NCBI RefSeq assembly: GCF_002797395.1
Contig: NZ_KZ454943.1
Location: forward strand, 102,342 to 137,193
Length of the DNA stretch: 34,852 nt
Source of the DNA: Bacillus solitudinis
GTDB taxonomy: Bacteria; Bacillota; Bacilli; Bacillales; Bacillaceae_D
Direction of reading: 5' to 3'
Part shown: positions 30,528 to 34,852 of the stretch, one piece after another
How positions within the stretch are numbered: the first letter of the stretch is position 1
How the letters are laid out: each line of letters begins with the position of its first letter
Position numbers and translations under genes: made by a program
Notes under the pieces: model-generated
What the model was told of the DNA's origin: nothing
The model's database searches: none
The model's input: only the letters and a program-made list of their open reading frames with translations

Positions 30528-30793
30528 ATGGATATATATGAAGGTTTTTTCCAATAATTTGGTCAAGTCAATTATGCTAAACCTTGTCCAAACCCTCATT
30601 GTTATAATCCTAATTGCAAATGTGGTTATAACTGTCAATGTACACCAGAACGTCAATGCGAATGTGATACAGAAGGCTTTCAATCAATATTGCACATTAC
30701 GTTCCTACTTAACAAACTCACTTCGAGCAAAAGAGAGTCAACATCTCTATATGTTGGCTCTTTTCTCATCTCACTTAAAAGAATTATTTGTTA
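30528..30793 (+). pseudogene. Cysteine-rich protein with early stop
   Basis: ATG at 30528 behind AGGGGGAA encodes MDIYEGFFQ, then TAA, then continues in the same frame with FGQVNYAKPCPNPHCYNPNC and KCGYNCQCTPERQCECD: eight cysteines in 33 residues, a metallothionein-like or spore-surface pattern. A single base change would restore the codon. Beyond CEC the frame runs through a terminator to 30793, so the true C-terminus may also have been lost. It could be a decayed metal-binding protein; a sequencing error at the TAA is the alternative. Confidence 0.55.
30729..30767 (+). terminator. Terminator within the Cys-rich remnant
   Basis: AAGAGAGTCAACAT and ATGTTGGCTCTTTT form a stem with a CTCTAT loop, followed by CTCATC. 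Confidence 0.7.
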
Positions 30794-30828
30794 GGACTAT
30801 CGCTGACGCTATTTTACTATTTTTTATA

Positions 30829-31206
30829 CTAAGGACTTGTTTTACCAATGTACCTATGTCTATGTGGAATAGCACCATCAACAGAAGTTTCCCCACTAAA
30901 CTCATGATAATGCCCCCCGTCGGGGAGACGGACAGCTGGCCCTGTTACTCCATGAATAACATGTTTATGTCTATCATCAACAGTAGTAAAAGTAAAATAC
31001 TTATGAGTATGCTGTACCCCGCTTGGTGCAGGTTCTGTTGTTCCTGCATAATAATGGTTATGCCCTACATCAAAAGATGTTACACCTTTAAATTGATGGG
31101 TATGAACTGGTTGCCCATCCCAACTAGTTATATACAGATTATGTGAATGAAAAGGGTCATCCCCTTCAGAGTAATACAAAAATCCTGTTACAGGTACATT
31201 AGACAT
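30829..31206 (-). CDS. ymaF: YmaF family protein
   Basis: The product has 125 residues from ATG at 31206 behind AAAGGGTGG. It is a histidine-rich repeat protein: DPFHSHNLYITSWDGQPVHTHQF, VGHNHYYAGTTEPAPSGVQHTHKY, DRHKHVIHGVTGPAVRLPDGGHYH and IPHRHRY. The recurring H-x-H at regular spacing with beta-strand linkers is characteristic of YmaF, a Bacillus protein of unknown function; the histidines suggest metal binding. It forms a likely unit with the YjcZ-type gene upstream. Confidence 0.85.
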   Translation of the reverse strand: MSNVPVTGFLYYSEGDDPFHSHNLYITSWDGQPVHTHQFKGVTSFDVGHNHYYAGTTEPAPSGVQHTHKYFTFTTVDDRHKHVIHGVTGPAVRLPDGGHYHEFSGETSVDGAIPHRHRYIGKTSP

Positions 31207-31277
31207 CGATAAAACCACCCTTTCATTTTTTTGAAGTAAAGAGCCACCAGATGCTTCTGATTGGATCCTCTTCTTAC

Positions 31278-31388
31278 TTAGTAAGCGCCGTAACCGCCGT
31301 AACCGCCACCAGATGCTCCTACAATAATTAATAGGATAAACAATACAACAATTAACGCAAAACCTGCGCCTGCATAACCGGTACTCAT
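31278..31388 (-). CDS. YjcZ/SscA-type small sporulation protein
   Basis: The product has 36 residues: a short start MSTGYAGAG, one hydrophobic helix (FALIVVLFILLIIVGA) and a glycine/tyrosine tail (SGGGYGGYGAY). This matches the family of tiny Bacillus spore proteins (YjcZ, SscA) that help coat assembly or spore water properties. GCAACCCCTT upstream reads AAGGGGTTGC as ribosome site at the right distance. Confidence 0.88.
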   Translation of the reverse strand: MSTGYAGAGFALIVVLFILLIIVGASGGGYGGYGAY

Positions 31389-31488
31389 GATTAGCAACCC
31401 CTTATTTCATATTTATAGACTATTTTTATAAAGTTTTTTTGCTTGGATATAATCATTAGAAAAAACTATGAAAACCATCTTATTTTTC

Positions 31489-31536
31489 AAAACGCTTAAA
31501 GGGGAGCTTGTTTACAAGCTCCCCTTTAAGCGTTTT
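31489..31536. terminator. Strong bidirectional terminator
   Basis: AAAACGCTTAAAGGGGAGCT and its exact complement form a 22-bp perfect stem with a four-base loop (TTTA), A-rich before and T-rich after. It lies after the Rieske pseudogene and before the YjcZ-type gene. Confidence 0.9.
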
Positions 31537-31554
31537 GTTATTATGGTCTTACTT

Positions 31555-32110
31555 CTAATAACCTGAGTCTTCTGAAGTTAAGTTGTCAAGCATGGTATGT
31601 TCAATTCGTTGTAAGGGCTTTTCAGCTGGCCCTTCAATGACTTCGCCCGTGTAGGAAAACTTTGATCCATGACATGGGCAATCCCAAGTTCGATCCCATG
31701 ATTCCAATTAACTTCACAACCTATGTGGGTACAGGTTGTATCGACAATATGTAGCTTCCCTTTATCATCCTTATAAGCACCTTTGCGCTTTCCGTCAATT
31801 GTAACAGCTGCACCTTCATCATTGGATAAGTCATTTACGTTTTTATCTGGTTTCTCAAGCTTTCCTTTTATTAAATGCTTTACCACATCAGCATTTTTCC
31901 TGAAAAACCTTTTTACACTAGGATCTTCGTAAAAACGAGATGGAGTATACAACGTTTTGAAAGGGTCCCCTTTTCTAAAACAATATCGTTTAGTAAACTT
32001 GCGGCAGCGGTCCCATTGGTCATCCCCACACTCACACTCCCGCTTCAAACTATTAGGAGTATGGTCAGTGTGATTAGTAGTTTTATTCAACAATCTGGTA
32101 CTAGAATGGA
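31555..32110 (-). pseudogene. C-terminal remnant of FAD-dependent oxidoreductase with Rieske domain
   Basis: The parent is the YhfW-type fusion of a DadA-like oxidase and a Rieske [2Fe-2S] domain, normally about 500 residues. Here only the last 180 or so survive. Frame 1 has VGMTNGTAAASLLNDIVLEKG; after a one-base shift near 31967 comes FKTLYTPSRFYEDPSVKRFF to [20 protein letters not shown], with the first Rieske ligand pair C-T-H; after a second shift, one G lost near 31695, comes [19 protein letters not shown], with the second pair C-P-C-H. The N-terminal FAD domain is absent. It cannot be functional. Confidence 0.85.
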
Positions 32111-32114
32111 AAAT

Positions 32115-32265
32115 AAGCGCTTATCCTTGTTCAAGGAAAGCCCCCGTTAGCCATCCATGAAACTCTGCTTCACCACAAAAAATGAGAGAAAAAAACATTC
32201 TCTCATGGTAGTTGAACAAAAAGGTTTTACTCCTTATAGAAGTAAATCCTCCCTTAGTATTAGAC
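32115..32265 (-). repeat. Junction J33, two decayed sites
   Basis: ATGGCTAACGGGGGC with the hairpin-like CTTTCCTTGAACAAGG lies at about 32120-32155. A second unit at 32185-32265 has ATGAGAGAATG/CATTCTCTCAT near a TTGTTCAACTA arm. No gene lies between them. Confidence 0.55.
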
Positions 32266-32268
32266 ACT

Positions 32269-32715
32269 TTACAAGGTAAACTTTGCTAATTGTTCACCCC
32301 AAGATGATAATTCAGTTTCAATAAATCCAGCCTTTTTATAAGCAAATTTCGCCGAAAGATTTTCAGGATTATAACCAATCATAATTAGAGGAATATTTTT
32401 ATCATTAATGTCTCTTATCTTTTCAATAATGAGATATATAGCCTGTACTCCTATACCTTTTCTTTGGTATTCTTTATCAATCATAAGTCTATAAATCCAA
32501 TAATTATTATCGTCAGGGTCTATACCATACATTGTAAACCCTATCATTTTGTTATCAATATATATACCTTTTGCATAGAAGTTATCTAAAAATTGAACTT
32601 CTGCAATAGAATAAAGATTGGAGGCAATAAATGTATGTTGTTCTTCTTTTACAGATAATTTAATAGCTTCTTCCCAGTTGCTTTTATCAATGGATTCTAA
32701 AGAAATTTTATTCAA
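32269..32715 (-). CDS. GNAT acetyltransferase, spermidine acetyltransferase-like
   Basis: The product has 148 residues from TTG at 32715, seven bases after AAAGGGG. LESIDKSNWEEAIKLSVKEEQ, YWIYRLMIDKEYQRKGIGVQ and MIGYNPENLSAKFAYKKAGF follow the BltD/PaiA-like pattern seen in Bacillus polyamine acetyltransferases (Y-R-L-M-I-D, R-K-G-I-G). Polyamines are therefore a reasonable guess as substrate, but no more. The cassette has a gene fragment upstream instead of a junction. Confidence 0.88.
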   Translation of the reverse strand: MNKISLESIDKSNWEEAIKLSVKEEQHTFIASNLYSIAEVQFLDNFYAKGIYIDNKMIGFTMYGIDPDDNNYWIYRLMIDKEYQRKGIGVQAIYLIIEKIRDINDKNIPLIMIGYNPENLSAKFAYKKAGFIETELSSWGEQLAKFTL

Positions 32716-32760
32716 TATGATACCCCTTTCAATATTGAGGGGAACCACGCAGTTTATGGG

Positions 32761-32817
32761 CTAGTGAAACGTTATCCCCTCATATTTACGCCCAAAGATA
32801 ATTAATTCGTTTTTCAT
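32761..32817 (-). other. 18-codon 5' gene fragment
   Basis: ATG at 32817, eight bases after AAAGGAGG, opens MKNELIIFGRKYEGITFH and stops 45 bases before the GNAT start. The strong ribosome site and abrupt stop suggest the start of a deleted cassette gene, mirroring the fragment at 6297. Confidence 0.35.
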
Positions 32818-32916
32818 CGACAACGCCTCCTTTTACTAAAACTACATAACAATATATTCTATATTTCTCGAATAATTCCTGCAACTAAAACCACTAGAAA
32901 TTATAATTATTCTTCA

Positions 32917-33007
32917 ATTAAACTGCTTCATTAGTTTAACATTAATTTCCAAACGGTTGACATAAAAAAACATCTTGTTGAAGGAATGCTACCCGTTAAT
33001 TTAAGTG
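32917..33007 (-). repeat. Cassette junction J34
   Basis: Arm R is TTTAATTGAAGAA, the spacer GAAGCAG, arm L ATGTTAAACTAAT, then GGAAATTAATG, hairpin GCATTCCTTCAACAAGATG with TTTTTTTATG, and motif A TTAAATTAACGGGTAGC. It is the third member of the J6/J11 subfamily. Confidence 0.82.
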
Positions 33008-33049
33008 AAAACCTTCACAATTGTTCCATTATATATAAAATATTAATTT

Positions 33050-33178
33050 TCATTTTTTTACCTCAATATCATTTAAACCTTCAAACCCACGTTTCATGAA
33101 AATTTCATAAAACTCATACCTCATGTTTTCGCCATCACTATTATGGCTCATTAGAATAATCAGTTCAAGAAAATTGCG
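33050..33178 (-). pseudogene. 3' remnant of an unknown gene
   Basis: A minus-strand frame without a start and ribosome site ends FLELIILMSHNSDGENMRYE then FYEIFMKRGFEGLNDIEVKK. The Y-E-x-F-x-K-R-G-F pattern could be the end of a GNAT domain, but this is a guess. It lies between J34 and the decayed J35. Confidence 0.4.
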
Positions 33179-33180
33179 TT

Positions 33181-33215
33181 AACCCTTCTGATTTAACACA
33201 CCTGTTAGTTAATAA
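33181..33215 (-). repeat. Junction J35, decayed
   Basis: TTATTAACTAACAGGTGTG (motif A-like, gene orientation) is present. Hairpin and arms are not recognisable. Confidence 0.45.
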
Positions 33216-33283
33216 AATACATAGTATATATATATAAATTTATCAAAAAATAAAAAAACTACATATTTGAAAGGGTGATACAT

Positions 33284-33973
33284 TTGGAACAAGAAGAAAA
33301 ATTGAAAACAGCAGCAACCGCTATGGCAAGTGATTTAAAGGTACAGGCTATTGGAGGAGCAGAAAAACCAACTAAAACTGTTGTAGATATGAACACAGTA
33401 CAAGCGTTTATTCAAGATTGGAATGCTATGTCTACAAAAGCAACCAAACTGACAATTGAACAATACGGTCCCCCAAACGAAGCAACTCCAAGTAGACTAA
33501 TATGGTATAACAACGGAGCGTGGAAACGTACAATTGTCTATCGCGATGAAATTCCCCATGATTTCCCGCAACCTCATACTGATGTCATTGAAAACTATAT
33601 AAACTATACTGTACCACCAGAAATGTTTAGCGAACTTGCTAAGTTTGATGGTAGTGTGATTGTTGAAAGGACAAGAGGTGAAGTGTCTTCGCGATGCGAT
33701 ATGGAAGCAGCTAATATTCTTGCTCTTAACCTAATGAATGATATTGTTACAGGTAAGTTAAACGCTGAGAAAGCGCGTGATGTTTATTGTGAAGTAACTT
33801 CAGCTTTTATTATGAATAGACCAGCACCTTATGCCGAGAAACTTCAATTTGAAGTATCAACAGCAGAAAAATACGATACAGATAGAGTTATGATTGCTGA
33901 TGAAATGATTGAACAAGGGATTGAAAAAGTTAAAGATATGATTAATCAAAAACAAGATACTCACTACCATTAA
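33284..33973 (+). CDS. Hypothetical protein
   Basis: The product has 229 residues from TTG at 33284, eight bases after GAAAGGG; a GTG three codons earlier overlaps that site. It is soluble, without signal or membrane segment. Features are an N-terminal helix (EKLKTAATAMASDLKVQAIG), a central region that reads like a beta-rich domain (LTIEQYGPPNEATPSRLIWY, NNGAWKRTIVYRDEIPHDFP) and a helical C-terminal part (ANILALNLMNDIVTGKLNAEKARD). I do not recognise the family. It is on the plus strand with its own terminator and is bounded by junction remnants. Confidence 0.75.
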   Translation: MEQEEKLKTAATAMASDLKVQAIGGAEKPTKTVVDMNTVQAFIQDWNAMSTKATKLTIEQYGPPNEATPSRLIWYNNGAWKRTIVYRDEIPHDFPQPHTDVIENYINYTVPPEMFSELAKFDGSVIVERTRGEVSSRCDMEAANILALNLMNDIVTGKLNAEKARDVYCEVTSAFIMNRPAPYAEKLQFEVSTAEKYDTDRVMIADEMIEQGIEKVKDMINQKQDTHYH

Positions 33974-33979
33974 GCACTA

Positions 33980-34011
33980 GAACTGTCGGTGACTCACTCG
34001 GCAGTTTTTTT
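33980..34011 (+). terminator. Terminator of the gene at 33284
   Basis: AACTGTCGGTGA and TCACTCGGCAGTT form an imperfect stem followed by seven T. Confidence 0.8.
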
Positions 34012-34018
34012 GCCTCTT

Positions 34019-34037
34019 ATGTAACTATTCTGCCTCG
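34019..34037 (-). repeat. Half junction J36 beside IS110-A copy 3
   Basis: In gene orientation this is CGAGGCAG followed by AATAGTTACATAAG: spacer plus arm R. The other half lies beyond the IS, outside the window. Confidence 0.8.
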
Positions 34038-34086
34038 TTCGTATTATAAGGTCAGCCAGATAAGAAAATATTTCTGGTTGACCTTG

Positions 34087-34264
34087 TTTTATATGGTCTT
34101 ATTATAACAGTAGCCGGGGTAAAACGTCTCTGCCCGTGGGACATAGATCCCGTCAAGTAAACAGTTTACCCCCTACTTGTAGAAACATGATTGAGGCTGG
34201 TTGGGACGTAGATCTCGTATAACAAGCGAAGCTGTGACACTACAAGAAGGAATTAGGGGTACCG
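34087..34264 (+). ncRNA. Bridge RNA region of IS110-A copy 3
   Basis: The target loop has the same outer stem (GGGGTAAAAC with GTTTACCCC) and inner stem GGGA/TCCC as copy 2. The guides differ: left TCTCTGCCCGT (34127-34137) and right TCAAGTAA (34153-34160). The right guide is the exact complement of TTACTTGA, an arm variant found in several junctions. Confidence 0.65.
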
Positions 34265-34293
34265 GTTAGATTATCATTTGGAGGGGATTTAGA

Positions 34294-34852
34294 ATGAATC
34301 CAGTCATTGGTCTGGATGTGTCAAAAGGAGAAAGTCAGGTTCAAGCATTTCTAGATAAAGGGAAACCATACCGTAAGAGCTTTAAAGTATCACATATTAA
34401 TGAGGGACTTGAATCCCTTGTGGAATTCATCGAAGGTTTGACTGCTGAGATAGGGAAGAAACCTCCGGTTATTCTGGAAGCAACAGGACACTATCAAGCT
34501 CCTATTGTTCACTATCTCCAGGAGCGAGGCTATCTCTTAATCATTATTAACCCATTGATTTCTTACAAGGCCAAAAGTTCAAGTTTACGAAAGGTTAAGA
34601 CGGACGCTGCTGATGCTTATCTTTTGTGCGAACTCTATTATAAAGAGGAACTTGAGCCATACAAAAGCGTGGCGTTCAGCTCTTAAACTTACGTGACCTT
34701 ACGAGACAACACGAAACTATTACTGGTACTTTAATTCAGACAAAACTACAATTCCAAGCGATTTTAGATCAAGTATTTCCTGAATTCAGAGGTGTGTTTG
34801 GGGATTTATATTCGGTTGTGTCGCTATTAACTTTAAAGAAATTTCCTTCGTC
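34294..34852 (+). pseudogene. IS110-family transposase, frameshifted (copy 3)
   Basis: The N-terminal 125 residues match copies 1 and 2 with scattered changes (QVQAF, INEGLESLVEF, TDAADAYLLCEL) and keep Asp8, Glu62 and the Asp pair. At 34663-34666 one A is missing from the run, so EPYK is followed by SVAFSS and a stop instead of K-R-G-V-Q-L-L-N. The original frame then continues with LRDLTRQHETITGTLIQTKL to the window edge. The copy is unlikely to make its own transposase. Confidence 0.9.

Larger units (their letters stand above)
34038..34852 (+). mobile_element. IS110-A copy 3, diverged, cut by window edge
   Basis: It begins TTCGTATTATAAGGTCAGCC exactly as copies 1 and 2 do and at the same position of the site. 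The leader and gene differ at scattered bases, so it is an older or separately acquired relative. The right end is outside the window. Confidence 0.88.

Noticed and set aside
30538-31146. 202-codon plus-strand frame over YmaF
   Set aside because: It runs antisense through YmaF, whose His-rich repeats are clear, and starts inside the Cys-rich remnant.
909-34037. CRISPR array
   Set aside because: The repeats are numerous but irregularly spaced by whole genes, vary in sequence, and no cas gene is present.
909-34037. Classical integron with attC sites
   Set aside because: The boxes do not fit RYYYAAC/GTTRRRY, and no integron integrase or attI is in the window. Only the general plan is similar.

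Overview
The window looks like a chromosomal accessory region of a low-GC spore-forming Bacillaceae (Bacillus sensu lato). The evidence is AT-rich DNA, strong AGGAGG-type ribosome sites, TTG/GTG starts, a T-box in front of an arginyl-tRNA synthetase gene, and sporulation-type genes (YmaF, a YjcZ-type peptide, coat-like proteins). The species cannot be told from the sequence.

Most of the window (about 0.9-27.6 kb and 32.1-34.0 kb) is an array of short single-gene units, most of them on the minus strand. Cargo is typical of mobile gene cassettes: five GNAT acetyltransferases, a Nudix hydrolase, two APH-type kinases, a histidine phosphatase, lipoproteins, small membrane proteins, a colicin-immunity-like protein, an FRG-domain fragment, DUF402 and DUF6037 proteins, and a PAS-STAS sensor. 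Neighbours share no pathway. About 30 structured junctions separate them. Read in gene orientation a full junction is: motif A (TTCTTCAACTAACGGGTGC-like) at or just after the stop codon; a hairpin of 6-10 bp often followed by T-rich DNA; left arm L (TTRTTCRACTAAC); an asymmetric spacer of 6-7 bp (GGAGCAG-like); right arm R (GTTARTTGAAGAA, the inverse of L); then the next gene. Where genes point the other way (13.7-14.8 kb) the junctions also point the other way. L-spacer-R resembles a tyrosine-recombinase core site, and A with R could fold like an integron attC. It does not match the attC consensus, and no integrase gene is in the window. I know of no description of it and regard it as the main candidate for a new system.

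Mobile DNA uses these junctions. Three copies of one IS110-family element (IS110-A: 12057-13680, 21464-23087, and 34038 onward, cut by the window end) all sit at the same base of the site, between arm L and spacer. Their leader contains a bridge-RNA-like target loop whose two guides match the two halves of the junction. A 312-bp element with 15-bp inverted ends lies in another spacer. A second IS110 transposase (10635-12056), preceded by a structured RNA, takes its stop codon from a junction-like sequence. An IS3/IS150-type element (18272-19471) has truncated genes on both sides, which points to a deletion.

The left edge (1-780) is a non-array ECF sigma/anti-sigma pair. argS (T-box regulated) and argC (opposite strand, own promoter and terminator) are larger metabolic genes lying among cassettes. 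The stretch 27.8-32.1 kb is mostly not array: coat-like and spore-type genes mixed with four broken genes (Lrp/AsnC, MerR, a Cys-rich protein, an FAD-Rieske oxidoreductase).
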